A DNA stretch of 64,000 nt. Origin: Bacteroidetes bacterium UBA6221. GTDB lineage: Bacteria > Bacteroidota > Bacteroidia > Chitinophagales > Chitinophagaceae. The position numbers and the translations under genes are program-made. How positions within the stretch are numbered: position 1 is the stretch's first letter; each line of letters starts with the position of its first letter. Positions 35,232-44,246 of the stretch are shown here, piece by piece. The notes under the pieces are model-generated. The model was not told the origin of the DNA. It saw only the letters and a list, made by a program, of their open reading frames with translations, and ran no database searches. The stretch spans positions 110,448-174,447 of the forward strand of contig DISB01000020.1 in assembly GCA_002421685.1 (NCBI GenBank), read 5' to 3'.

Positions 35232-37385
35232 ATGAAAAAATTACTGTTATCGCTGCTGCTGGCCTGCGCGCTGCTGCCGGCTAAAGCTGACGAAGGAATG
35301 TGGCTGCCGATGCTCATCGGCAAGAACTACGACGAGATGGTCAAAATGGGACTGAAACTGTCCAAAGAAGACCTCTATAATATTAACAACAGCAGCCTGA
35401 AGGATGCAGTGGTACAATTTGGCGGTGGCTGCACTGGGGAGATCATTTCTGAAAAGGGCCTGCTGATAACCAACCATCACTGCGGCTATGGGGCTATCGC
35501 TTCACTCAGCACAGTGAAAGACAACTATCTTGATAACGGCTTTTGGGCATATAGTTACGCTGAAGAGTTGCCTGCGAAAGGCATAACAGCGTTGTTCCTT
35601 GAACGTATGGAAGATGTGACGGACGAAGTGATGAAAGCAGTGGGACGTTCTAAAGGCGACAAATTTGAGAAAAAATATAAGGCCATTGTAGAGAAGATAG
35701 AGAAGCGCGCCAAGGCTGAAGGCAACTACGAAGCACAGGTGAAAAGCTACTTCGAGGGCAACCAGTATATACTGCTGGTATATAAAAAGTACAAGGACGT
35801 ACGCCTGGTAGGTACTCCGCCAAAATCGCTGGGTAAATACGGCGGCGATACTGACAACTGGATGTGGCCGCGCCATACAGCCGACTTTTCCATTTTTAGG
35901 GTATATGCTGACGCAAATAATGAGCCGGCTGAATACTCAAAAGACAACGTGCCTTATAAGCCTAAGAAATTCCTGCCCATCTCTATTGCTGGGGTAGAAG
36001 AAGGTGACTTTGCTATGATATTTGGCTACCCTGGCCGCACCAACCGTTACGAGGTGTCGTACGGCGTGGATATAGCGATCAATGAGACTAACCCTGCCAT
36101 CGTTAAGCCCCGTGAAAAACGCCTGGAGATAATGCGCAGGAATATGAAGGCGGACAAAGAAGTGTACCTGAAACTCACTTCTTATTACGCAAGTATATCT
36201 AACTACTGGAAATACTTTATTGGCCAGACAGAACAACTGAAGCGCCTGAAAGTAGTAGAGCAAAAACAAAAAGAAGAAGAAGCCTTTACAAACTGGGCAC
36301 GCAAGAATGCACCGGAGTATAAAGATATTATGCGCGAATTCCAGGCAATACACAGGGCGTACAGGCCATATGCACAACATCATATGTATTATAGCCAGGC
36401 ATTCCAGGGTTCAATGCTGGCTGCATTTGGCGCCGGTTTTTACGACCTGTACCTGGAACTGAACGAAAAGAAACCTGACCAGGAGAAGATAGATAAAGAG
36501 GTTAAAGATTTGAAGAGCAGCCGCAGCGCTATGATGAAGCGTTTCGACAAAGCCACAGAACAGGAGATATTCGCTGAAATGGCTAAAATGTTTTATAATG
36601 ATATTCCGAAAAGCCAGCACCCTGAAGTGTATCATAACATCATCTTCAAAAAGTTTGGCAACAGCGACCTGGATAAGACCTTCAATGACTATGCTGCATA
36701 TGTGTTTTCTAATACACTCCTGCTGGATAGCGTGAGGTTCAAGGCTTTCCTGGAAAATCCTACACTGGATGCTATGCTGGAAGACCCTGCGCTCAGGTAT
36801 TCCCTGAGCTTTGCACGTAACTATAAAGAGGTATATGAACCTAAAATAGACAAGTACCGCGAAGACAAGGAAGAGCTGAAGAAAAAGTACATACGCGGCC
36901 TGATGGAAATGAAAAAGAACGACTTGTTCTACCCCGATGCCAACTCAACCATGCGCATCACTTATGGCCAGGTATTGAGCTATAGCCCGCAGGATGCAGT
37001 TCATTACGATTATTATACCACATTGGATGGTTTCGTAGACAAATACAAACCCGGTGATGATGAATTTGACGCGCCACAGGAACTGCTGGACTTGCACAGG
37101 AAAAAGGACTACGGTAAGTATGCTGATGAGAACGGCCAGTTGCGGACCTGCTTTATTACTACCAATGACATAACCGGAGGTAACTCGGGCAGCCCGATCA
37201 TCAACGGTAATGGCGAATGGGTAGGTATTGCTTTCGACGGTAACTGGGAAGCCATGAGCGGAGACATTGCCTTCGATAAGAAATATAAAAGGACTATCTG
37301 TACAGATGCGCGTTTCATCTTCTGGATAATAGAAAAGATGGGTAAAGCCCACAACCTGATAGAGGAAGTGGATTTGCGTAAATAA
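35232..37385 (+). CDS. S46 family dipeptidyl-peptidase, DPP7-type
   Basis: 717 aa, full length. Signal peptide MKKLLLSLLLACALLPAKA. The trypsin-like His is in TNHHCGYG near residues 80-87, the Asp region in DTDNWMWPRHTADFS near 206-220, and the Ser in GGNSGSPII near 648-656. These periplasmic exopeptidases release dipeptides for amino-acid uptake. In the specificity region after the Ser the sequence is FDGNWEAMSGD, with Gly where DPP11 (acidic P1) has Arg, so a DPP7-like preference for hydrophobic P1 residues is expected. A terminator follows at 37405. Confidence 0.93.
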   Translation: MKKLLLSLLLACALLPAKADEGMWLPMLIGKNYDEMVKMGLKLSKEDLYNINNSSLKDAVVQFGGGCTGEIISEKGLLITNHHCGYGAIASLSTVKDNYLDNGFWAYSYAEELPAKGITALFLERMEDVTDEVMKAVGRSKGDKFEKKYKAIVEKIEKRAKAEGNYEAQVKSYFEGNQYILLVYKKYKDVRLVGTPPKSLGKYGGDTDNWMWPRHTADFSIFRVYADANNEPAEYSKDNVPYKPKKFLPISIAGVEEGDFAMIFGYPGRTNRYEVSYGVDIAINETNPAIVKPREKRLEIMRRNMKADKEVYLKLTSYYASISNYWKYFIGQTEQLKRLKVVEQKQKEEEAFTNWARKNAPEYKDIMREFQAIHRAYRPYAQHHMYYSQAFQGSMLAAFGAGFYDLYLELNEKKPDQEKIDKEVKDLKSSRSAMMKRFDKATEQEIFAEMAKMFYNDIPKSQHPEVYHNIIFKKFGNSDLDKTFNDYAAYVFSNTLLLDSVRFKAFLENPTLDAMLEDPALRYSLSFARNYKEVYEPKIDKYREDKEELKKKYIRGLMEMKKNDLFYPDANSTMRITYGQVLSYSPQDAVHYDYYTTLDGFVDKYKPGDDEFDAPQELLDLHRKKDYGKYADENGQLRTCFITTNDITGGNSGSPIINGNGEWVGIAFDGNWEAMSGDIAFDKKYKRTICTDARFIFWIIEKMGKAHNLIEEVDLRK

Positions 37386-37404
37386 GATGCAACAGGGTAT
37401 TTTG

Positions 37405-37434
37405 AAAGCGGCGTTATCATGACGCCGCTTTTTT
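37405..37434 (+). terminator. Terminator of the S46 peptidase gene
   Basis: AAAGCGGCGT (37405-37414) pairs with ACGCCGCTTT (37422-37431), a 10-bp perfect stem followed by TTT. It is 20 bp after the stop codon. Confidence 0.9.
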
Positions 37435-37453
37435 ATTGTTAGTTTTGAATTGT

Positions 37454-38026
37454 ATGAAAGAAAGGATAATCAGTAAAGAGCTTGTTTTTGAAGACTACTT
37501 CAAAATAGAGAAGTGGATATATCAATACGAAAAGGACAATGGTGAATTAACCGAACCTGTCGACAGGATGGCCCTTAAACGTTCTGACAGCGCTGCCGTA
37601 ATAGTATATAATACCGATACTAAGAAAGTGCTACTGGTCAGGCAGTTCAGGCATTGTACTTATGAAAAGGGACCGGGCTGGATAATAGAAACCGTAGCCG
37701 GTATTATTGACAAGGATGAAACCGCCGAAGATGCGGCCCGCAGGGAAGCTATAGAAGAAATCGGGTACCGGGTACACGGCTTGGAGAAGATAGCCACTTT
37801 TTACGCATCCCCGGGCTATTCGTCAGAACGGATAAACGTCTTTTATGCAGAGACGACCAATGCAGACAAAGTAGCTGACGGTGGCGGTATGGAGCATGAA
37901 AGTGAATACGTAGAAACCATTGAATTCACGCTGGACGAGATAGCTGAAGCCATTCTTAATGATGAGATAAACGACGCAAAGACAGTGGTTTGCTGCAACT
38001 ACATCCTTAAGAAATACGGTTATTAG
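37454..38026 (+). CDS. NUDIX hydrolase (NudK / ADP-ribose pyrophosphatase-like)
   Basis: 190 aa. The Nudix box is complete: G-I-I-D-K-D-E (near 92-98), seven residues, then REAIEEIGYR. The N-terminal strand swap (VDRMALKRSDSAAVIVYN, LLVRQFR) and ASPGYSSERINVFYAE are as in GDP-mannose / ADP-ribose pyrophosphatases of the NudK type, which work as dimers. It probably cleaves a nucleoside diphosphate sugar. The ATG at 37454 (MKERIISKELVFEDYF) is chosen over an in-frame TTG upstream. Its stop overlaps the convergent gpsA gene by 4 bp. Confidence 0.9.
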   Translation: MKERIISKELVFEDYFKIEKWIYQYEKDNGELTEPVDRMALKRSDSAAVIVYNTDTKKVLLVRQFRHCTYEKGPGWIIETVAGIIDKDETAEDAARREAIEEIGYRVHGLEKIATFYASPGYSSERINVFYAETTNADKVADGGGMEHESEYVETIEFTLDEIAEAILNDEINDAKTVVCCNYILKKYGY

Positions 38027-39045
38027 GACAATACCTTTTCCAGTTCACTGAATGTTTCTGCAGGAGACTTCATATTCCAAAGTATATCGTATATCGCTGT
38101 AGCGATAGGCATATCAATGCCGTAGCCGGTGGCTATGCGTTGCATGCCCCGTGCCGCATAGTATCCTTCTGCCACCATGTTCATTTCCAGGATGGCATTC
38201 TTTACTGAATAGCCCTTGCCCAACATAGTACCCAACGTGCGGTTGCGGCTGTGCAGCGAGTAGCAGGTAACTAATAAGTCGCCCAGGTAAGCGCTGGTGT
38301 GGAAATCGGGCCGTTCGTCAGACGGATGTACTTTCTCGAAATGTGCGTCCAGGTACCGGTGCATCTCGCGGTAGCAATTGGTGATATACACACTCAGGAA
38401 GTTGTCGCCATAGTCCAGCGCGTGTGCCATACCCGCGCCGACTGCATAAATGTTTTTGAGCACGGCGGCATACTGCACACCCCATATATCGTGGTTGGTG
38501 GTGGTATAGATATAATTGTTGCGGAAGGAGGCAGCAATGCTATTAGCCAGCTTTTCGTCAAGCCCCGCAAAGGTGAGGTATGAGATGCGCTCAAATGCCA
38601 CTTCTTCTGCATGGCAGGGGCCTGTTACCGCCACATATTTTTGCAGGTTGAAGGCTGGGTTGCTGCTCATATAATCGTTCAGCAGCAGGTTGCTGTCGGG
38701 CAGTATGCCTTTAATAGCCGATACAATATTTTTGCCTGCCCATAAACCGGGATCTACACTTTCAATGACACTCTGAGCATAAGCCGATGGCACGCAGACG
38801 ATGATGGTATCACAGTTTTGCAATACTTCAGCAAGGTCGGATGTCGGCCTAATTGTTTCGGGCAGGAAACGTACCGAAGTAAGGTAATGCGGATTGTGAT
38901 GCCTTTCTTTTAAATGCCTGACCGCCTCTTCATTTCTCACCCACCAGCATAGCTGGTTGCCATTATCCGTCAATATTTTGGCTATAGCGGTACCCCAACT
39001 GCCATTACCTATTATCCCTATTCGTCCCGGAGTGTTGTTGTCCAA
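38023..39045 (-). CDS. gpsA: Glycerol-3-phosphate dehydrogenase [NAD(P)+]
   Basis: 340 aa. Makes sn-glycerol 3-phosphate for phospholipid synthesis. The dinucleotide site GIIGNGSWGTAIAKIL is at 9-24, VPSAYAQSVIE near 99-109, and SAIKGILPDS near 128-137. The catalytic Lys lies in AVLKNIYAVGAG near 210-221, and LGDLLVTCYSLHSRNRTLG near 272-290 covers the substrate-binding Arg region. Followed upstream on the same strand by the efflux adaptor gene (20-bp gap). Confidence 0.96.
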   Translation of the reverse strand: MDNNTPGRIGIIGNGSWGTAIAKILTDNGNQLCWWVRNEEAVRHLKERHHNPHYLTSVRFLPETIRPTSDLAEVLQNCDTIIVCVPSAYAQSVIESVDPGLWAGKNIVSAIKGILPDSNLLLNDYMSSNPAFNLQKYVAVTGPCHAEEVAFERISYLTFAGLDEKLANSIAASFRNNYIYTTTNHDIWGVQYAAVLKNIYAVGAGMAHALDYGDNFLSVYITNCYREMHRYLDAHFEKVHPSDERPDFHTSAYLGDLLVTCYSLHSRNRTLGTMLGKGYSVKNAILEMNMVAEGYYAARGMQRIATGYGIDMPIATAIYDILWNMKSPAETFSELEKVLS

Positions 39046-39065
39046 TTCTGCGCCTGTTTGTTTTA

Positions 39066-40409
39066 CTAATCTTCTTCTTCTTTCGATGGTTTGGTTTCGT
39101 ACAGTTTATCCTTGTCAACTACAGCAACCCGCGACTTGTCTTTAAGCGTACGTGCTATTGCGCCGTAAGGAGCAATTACTACTTGTTCACCTTCTTTAAG
39201 TCCGTCTGTAATTTGTATGTATTCATTATCCTGTATGCCGGTTTTTACATCCCGGACAGATACTTTTTCGGTTTTTTTATCGTACACGAAAACCACCTGC
39301 CTTATCTCATCTATACCCGAAGCTTCCATTTCTTTTTTTACGCTATCCGGCCATTCGCGGGTAGTAACGGCGTTTACAGGTACGGCCAATGTATTGGCAT
39401 CTTTTCTTGTCTGTATCTCTACAGAAGAACTCATGCCCGGCTTGAACACAAACTTACCTTTCTGCAGTTCATTGCCCAGGTCTTTGTAGCTTTCTTCCAG
39501 TATCAGGATGTGTACGGTATAGTTGGTTACCTGGTCGGTGCTGAGCATACCGCCTGTGGCCGTGGCCGTGCTGGATACTGCTACTTTAGACACAACGCCT
39601 GTAAACTTCCGGTTGCGGTATGCATCTGCTACGATAGTGGTGGTATCGCCTATTTTTACCTTGGCAATATCGGTTTCGCTCACATCCACACGCACTTCCA
39701 TGCGCCGCATATCTGCTATGGTCAGCATCTCGGTACCGGCCATTTGTGCAGTACCTACCACGCGTTCGCCCAGTTTTACTTTCAATTGCGACACCACACC
39801 GGTTACGGGGGCTACAATCGTGGTACGGCGCAGGTTTTCGTGCGCCTGGTTCAGGTTGGCTGCCGCAGCATCCACGCTGAAGCCGCCTCCGGCCTGGCTG
39901 GCCCTCGAAGCCTCGTAGGTGGCTTTGGCGCCCAGGTATTGCGCTTCGGCCTGTTCAAACTCCAGCGCGGAAATCACCTTATCGCGGTACAATTGCTGGT
40001 TGCGTTCATACAAGGATTTAGCCTGGTCGAACTGGGCTTTGGCCTGCGCCGACATTTGTTCGGCATTACGGGCACGGGCTTTTGTTTCAGCCAGGTTGGC
40101 CGATGCCTGCGTAACCATAGACGAATAGATGGTTGGATTGATCTTCACCAGCATTTCGCCTTTATACACACTGTCTCCTTCTTCTATTTGCAGGAATGTT
40201 ATCTCGCCGCTCACCTCGGGGCTTATCTTCACCTCTGTTTCAGGATATATCTTACCACTGGCCGTTACGGTTTCGATAATAGTGTGCGGGGCCGCAGCTT
40301 CTACGGCTACCTTGGTCCCTTTGTTGCCGGTAGACTTGCCAATGATGATAAGTATGACCAGTAATACAACTGAGCCGCCTATTATCCACCAGAGTGTTTT
40401 CTTTTTCAT
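39066..40409 (-). CDS. Efflux periplasmic adaptor subunit (HlyD/MacA family), 447 aa
   Basis: Membrane-fusion protein. One N-terminal membrane anchor (WWIIGGSVVLLVILIII) is followed by a lipoyl-like half (GKIYPETEVKISPEVSGEIT), a long alpha-hairpin coiled coil (about 85-180, rich in Ala/Gln) and the second lipoyl half (TIVAPVTGVVSQLKVKLGERV). Beta-barrel and membrane-proximal domains close the protein. It would link an inner-membrane pump to an outer-membrane channel. The MacB-like or RND pump and TolC-like channel usually next to such genes are missing here; the neighbours are gpsA and metG. Confidence 0.9.
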   Translation of the reverse strand: MKKKTLWWIIGGSVVLLVILIIIGKSTGNKGTKVAVEAAAPHTIIETVTASGKIYPETEVKISPEVSGEITFLQIEEGDSVYKGEMLVKINPTIYSSMVTQASANLAETKARARNAEQMSAQAKAQFDQAKSLYERNQQLYRDKVISALEFEQAEAQYLGAKATYEASRASQAGGGFSVDAAAANLNQAHENLRRTTIVAPVTGVVSQLKVKLGERVVGTAQMAGTEMLTIADMRRMEVRVDVSETDIAKVKIGDTTTIVADAYRNRKFTGVVSKVAVSSTATATGGMLSTDQVTNYTVHILILEESYKDLGNELQKGKFVFKPGMSSSVEIQTRKDANTLAVPVNAVTTREWPDSVKKEMEASGIDEIRQVVFVYDKKTEKVSVRDVKTGIQDNEYIQITDGLKEGEQVVIAPYGAIARTLKDKSRVAVVDKDKLYETKPSKEEED

Positions 40410-40438
40410 GTATCAGATTGTGAGTCGTGCAAAATTAG

Positions 40439-42520
40439 TTATCTGACCTCACTTCCCGGCGCTGTATTTTCTACCGGAGAAACGAATATCAACTTGCCAT
40501 CCTTATCTTCAGCCATCAGTATCATACCGTTGCTTTCTATGCCTCTCATTTTACGCGGGGCAAGGTTGGCCACTACCGTCACCTGCTTCCCGATTATGTC
40601 TTCCGGCCGGAAGTGCATAGCAATACCCGAAACTACTGTTCTTTTTTCAAATCCCATGTCCAGTTCCAGTTTCAGCAGTTTGTCGGCTTTTTCCACCTTT
40701 TCAGCAGTGAGTATCGTGCCCACACGCAGGTCCAGGCGGGCAAAGTCATCATATACTATTTCGGGTTTCACCGGGTTGTGCTTTGGCTCTTCTACTGTTT
40801 CGGCGGCAGGCGCTTGTGCGGCAGTGCCTGCGTTATGCAGCTTCTCTACTTGTTCTTTCACTTGTTCATCTTCTATTTTCTTAAACAATAATTCGGGTGC
40901 CCGCAGGGGGTAGTTTACCTTCAGCAGGTCTATCCTGCCGGCATTTTCCCATTCCAGCATTTTGTCCACCACTTTCATCATATGCAGCATTTTCTTCACC
41001 GTAAACGGCATGAAGGGATTAGCAAGTATGGCCAGGTTGGCGGTGAGTTGCAGGCAAAGGTGCAGGCAGTTGTCTATGGACTTCTGGTTGTCGGGATTTT
41101 CTTCCAGCGATTTGGCCACTATCCAGGGCTGTTTGTCCTGCATATATTTATTGCCCTTACGGGCGAGGTCCATAACTTCATAGAGGGCATCGCGGAACTT
41201 ATACTTTTCCAGGTTGGCCTCTACCAGGTCTTTGGCCTCTTTTATCATCAGCGTGATATAGCGGTCGGCATCGTCCATTACATCCTGGTGCAATTGCGGC
41301 ACACGGCCGTTGCATAACTTATGCATCAGCACGAAAGTCCTGTTCACGAAGTTGCCGAAGATAGCCACCAGTTCGCTATTGTTCCTGTCCTGGAAGTCCT
41401 TCCAGGTAAAGTCATTGTCCTTGGCCTCCGGCGCGTTGGCGCATAGCACATACCGCAGTACGTCCTGCTGTTCGGGGAAGTCCTGTAAATATTCATGCAC
41501 CCACACCGCCCAGTTGCGCGAGGTGGATACTTTATCGCCTTCGATGTTCAGGAACTCGTTGGCGGGCACATTGTCGGGCAATACATAACCGCCATGCGCG
41601 TAAAGCATAGCCGGGAATATGATACAGTGGAACACGATATTGTCCTTGCCTATGAAATGCACCAGTTTGGTATCTTCCTTCTGCCAGTAGTCCGACCACA
41701 TAGGCGTGAGGTCTTTAGTAGCGCTGATATAGCCGATAGGCGCATCGAACCATACGTACAACACTTTGCCATCCGCATCGGGCAGGGGAACGGGTACCCC
41801 CCAGTTGCTGTCGCGGGTCATAGCGCGGGGCTGCAGGCCATTATCCAGCCAGCTCTTGCACTGGCCGTACACATTGCTCTTCCACTCGTCTTTCTTGCCC
41901 TGTACTATCCATTCGTTGAGGAAACCCTCATATTTGTTTAATGGAAAGTACCAGTGTTTTGTCTTACGTTTCACCGGTATGGCATTGCTGAGGGCGCTAC
42001 GCGGATTCTTCAACTGCTCGGGCGAGAGACTACTGCCGCATTTCTCACATTGGTCGCCGTAGGCGTTGTCGTTGCCACAAACAGGGCAGGTACCTACGAT
42101 ATACCGATCGGCCAGGAATACATTGGCTTCTTCGTCAAAGAATTGCTCTGTTTCTCTTTCTTCAAAAACACCCTCGTCGTATAGCTTTTTAAAGAACGCC
42201 TGCGAGGTTTCGCGGTGGGTGGCGCTGCTGGTGCGCGAGTAGATATCGAAGGACACGCCCATCTGCGCAAAACTGTCCTTTATCATGGCGTGGTACTTGT
42301 CCACTACATCCTGCGGGGTAACGCCTTCTTTCCGGGCGCGTATGGTGATTGGCACGCCATGCTCATCGCTACCACAGACAAATTTTACATCTCTTTTCTG
42401 CGCTTTTTGATAACGCACATATATATCCGCCGGCAGGTAGCAGCCAGCCAGGTGCCCGATGTGGATGGGGCCGTTGGCATAGGGTAGCGCCGCCGTTACT
42501 AATATCCTTTTATAGTCCAT
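40439..42520 (-). CDS. metG: Methionine--tRNA ligase with C-terminal tRNA-binding domain
   Basis: 693 aa, class I synthetase. HIGH motif PIHIGHLAG near 17-25. A zinc-binding knuckle CPVCGNDNAYGDQCEKCG lies near 143-160. The KMSKS loop is GDKVSTSRN near 330-338, the usual Bacteroidota variant. The C-terminal EMAPII-like domain (DLRVGTILTAEKVEKADKLLKLELDMG, in part) lies near 585-693. The ATG at 42520 (MDYKRILVTAALPYANG) is the family start; the frame runs ten codons further upstream to another ATG, which is not used. Confidence 0.97.
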   Translation of the reverse strand: MDYKRILVTAALPYANGPIHIGHLAGCYLPADIYVRYQKAQKRDVKFVCGSDEHGVPITIRARKEGVTPQDVVDKYHAMIKDSFAQMGVSFDIYSRTSSATHRETSQAFFKKLYDEGVFEERETEQFFDEEANVFLADRYIVGTCPVCGNDNAYGDQCEKCGSSLSPEQLKNPRSALSNAIPVKRKTKHWYFPLNKYEGFLNEWIVQGKKDEWKSNVYGQCKSWLDNGLQPRAMTRDSNWGVPVPLPDADGKVLYVWFDAPIGYISATKDLTPMWSDYWQKEDTKLVHFIGKDNIVFHCIIFPAMLYAHGGYVLPDNVPANEFLNIEGDKVSTSRNWAVWVHEYLQDFPEQQDVLRYVLCANAPEAKDNDFTWKDFQDRNNSELVAIFGNFVNRTFVLMHKLCNGRVPQLHQDVMDDADRYITLMIKEAKDLVEANLEKYKFRDALYEVMDLARKGNKYMQDKQPWIVAKSLEENPDNQKSIDNCLHLCLQLTANLAILANPFMPFTVKKMLHMMKVVDKMLEWENAGRIDLLKVNYPLRAPELLFKKIEDEQVKEQVEKLHNAGTAAQAPAAETVEEPKHNPVKPEIVYDDFARLDLRVGTILTAEKVEKADKLLKLELDMGFEKRTVVSGIAMHFRPEDIIGKQVTVVANLAPRKMRGIESNGMILMAEDKDGKLIFVSPVENTAPGSEVR

Positions 42521-43055
42521 TCTGTAAGTCACTGTATTTTGAGGGTGCAAGATAATGATTGTTGGAGGTTAATTGGGTAGTTGGTTAGTAGGGTAATATG
42601 TGACAAGTTTTTAGGGGTCGGACTTTGTGCAGAAAGAGGCGGTTTTGTTCCCAAAACAAGGTGCGGGGAACAAAATTTGTTGCGTTTTGTTGCGCCGTCG
42701 CCTTGCATTCCGAAATTAATTGATTGATTATGAATTGGTTGCAAAAATGTTCCATTTTGATTCCAGATTTTATGTCTTTTAAATTGCCTCATCGAGCTCA
42801 CTCTGTTCGGTTGATGCCGGAGTTTGGAAATAAAATTTTGGGAGCATAAAAAATCCTGCAGCAGTGGAAGGGTTATGGAATATATATAGTGATATGTCGT
42901 TTTCGGGTGCATGTTATGTAGTGCAAATATACGTAAAAAAGTTGTAAAATGGCGTTGATGTCACATCGAGGCCCAGATATTTAATAAACATTAATTTTAT
43001 ATTTTCTTTAACGTGTCTTTACGCTACATTTATGTTGACAATAAAAACTACACTT
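42521..43055. other. Divergent intergenic region metG / T9SS gene
   Basis: No gene that I can support. A TATATTTG -7 box on the minus strand lies at 42924-42931. If used, it would give metG a ~400-nt leader. Within that leader are GTTGCG repeats (42680-42705) but no fold I recognise as a known riboswitch or T-box. Confidence 0.4.
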
Positions 43056-43760
43056 ATGCAAAAAACAATTTTACTTCCACTATTGCTGATTATTAGCTGC
43101 TTTTCTGCCTCCGCACAACGTTACGCCGACCTGGAGATCAAATTACACGCTCCGGCAACCGGCGACACCATTTGGGTGGACGACCCGTTCCTGATAGATG
43201 CCTATATCAAAAATATAGGCCCGGACACTGTACAGTTCCAGGATTCTCTTGCCTTTGAATTGCTCTTTGACAGTTCGGCTATATCCTTCGATTTCGGCAG
43301 TGGGTTTGTTCCTTATATCCCCTTAACCGGGCAGGTACTGGCGCCGGGGGACAGTGTCCAGATGGCTTTTAATTTCACATTGTTTTCAGGGTGGGATACG
43401 GGAGCATCCGAGATATGCGTGGGAGTGAAGCACCTCAATACGGTAGATACCTTACTGGATACACTAATGGCCAATAACCGCAGTTGTGCCATGATGACTG
43501 TAATGGAATTTGTAACCGTGAAGGAAGCGGCGGCTAAAGCAGGTGATATTTCCGTTTATCCAAACCCGGCAAGGAATAATATTACCGTTTCGTCTGCAGA
43601 TATTGTCAGTAAGGTGGAATTGTGTAACCTGCAGGGGCAGAAAGTCATTGTTCAGGTAGGTTCAGGCAACAAAACCGATATTGATATAAGCCAGGTGGCG
43701 CCAGGGATGTACATCCTTAAAGTAAACGGCAGCTATGTAAGCAGGGTGGTAAAAGAATAA
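43056..43760 (+). CDS. Secreted T9SS type A sorting-domain protein, 234 aa
   Basis: Signal peptide MQKTILLPLLLIISCFSASAQ when started at 43056. An ATG eight codons upstream would add a charged extension and is less likely. The mature part is one CARDB-like or Ig-like beta domain (ADLEIKLHAPATGDTIWVDDPF, in part; NIGPDTVQFQDSLAFELLF, in part). It is followed by a T9SS type A domain (ISVYPNPARNNITVSS ... MYILKVNGSYVSRVVKE). It is not closely related to the RSHGTP proteins at 1085-6305. Expected outside the cell; function unknown. Confidence 0.85.
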   Translation: MQKTILLPLLLIISCFSASAQRYADLEIKLHAPATGDTIWVDDPFLIDAYIKNIGPDTVQFQDSLAFELLFDSSAISFDFGSGFVPYIPLTGQVLAPGDSVQMAFNFTLFSGWDTGASEICVGVKHLNTVDTLLDTLMANNRSCAMMTVMEFVTVKEAAAKAGDISVYPNPARNNITVSSADIVSKVELCNLQGQKVIVQVGSGNKTDIDISQVAPGMYILKVNGSYVSRVVKE

Positions 43761-43832
43761 TGCTCAATGGCTTAATTTCTCAATTCCTCAATGGTTGTTG
43801 CAGCACTGTTGAGTATTGAGGAGTAACTTTCT

Positions 43833-43982
43833 TTACAGGTTTACAGCACCCAGCAGGCTTGCCAGTATAGCTACGAACATGATTATTTTCTGGCTGCTTT
43901 CGCGACGGATGATGGCATTAGCTGTTTTAGCGGCTTGTGCTGTAGCATTGTGTGTGTAACTGATGTTGATTGTTGCTTGCAT
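43833..43982 (-). CDS. Small membrane protein, 49 aa
   Basis: ATG on the minus strand at 43980-43982, stop at 43833-43835. The N-terminal half is polar and Ala-rich (SYTHNATAQAAKTANAIIRRES) and the C-terminal half is one hydrophobic helix (IIMFVAILASLLGAVNL), so a tail-anchored layout. Codon use is like that of the neighbours. It stands alone, with about 200 bp of AT-rich DNA upstream containing GGTTAAC-type repeats (44120-44180). No family recognised. It is below the usual length cut-off for gene calling. Confidence 0.55.
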   Translation of the reverse strand: MQATINISYTHNATAQAAKTANAIIRRESSQKIIMFVAILASLLGAVNL

Positions 43983-44187
43983 GATCTTGTGTTTTTGTTT
44001 GTTAATGAATGTGTGTTTTGAAAAAAAGTGTGTTTTTTATTTTCAGTCCCGAAACGCTGTTGTTTGTTTCCGAATGACAATGCAAAGATGCAACGCGGAA
44101 GGGGCGGTTTCCAAATAATCGTTAATGGTTAACGCCGCGTTTAAAATCGGTTAACAGGCCGGTTTGTTAACGGTTAACCAGCCATTA

Positions 44188-44216
44188 AGAAAAAGCCCGC
44201 CGTAAACACAGCGGGC
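44188..44216 (-). terminator. Terminator of the blaI-blaR1-like operon
   Basis: GCCCGC (44195-44200) pairs with GCGGGC (44211-44216), and on the minus strand TTTTT follows. It lies about 30 bp after the M56 peptidase stop. Confidence 0.85.
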
Positions 44217-44246
44217 GTAGGGAATACTACTATAATTATTGAATGC

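Noticed and set aside
42529..42912. 127-codon minus-strand frame upstream of metG starting just after a -7 box
   Set aside because: It has no domain, low-complexity composition and overlaps the metG start. It is more likely a leader or noncoding DNA.
42551..42912. Riboswitch or T-box in the possible metG leader
   Set aside because: No conserved T-box or SAM-riboswitch core could be recognised by eye.
43883..44080. 65-codon minus-strand frame
   Set aside because: It is out of phase with the better 49-aa peptide and is rich in Asn/Lys/Thr without structure.
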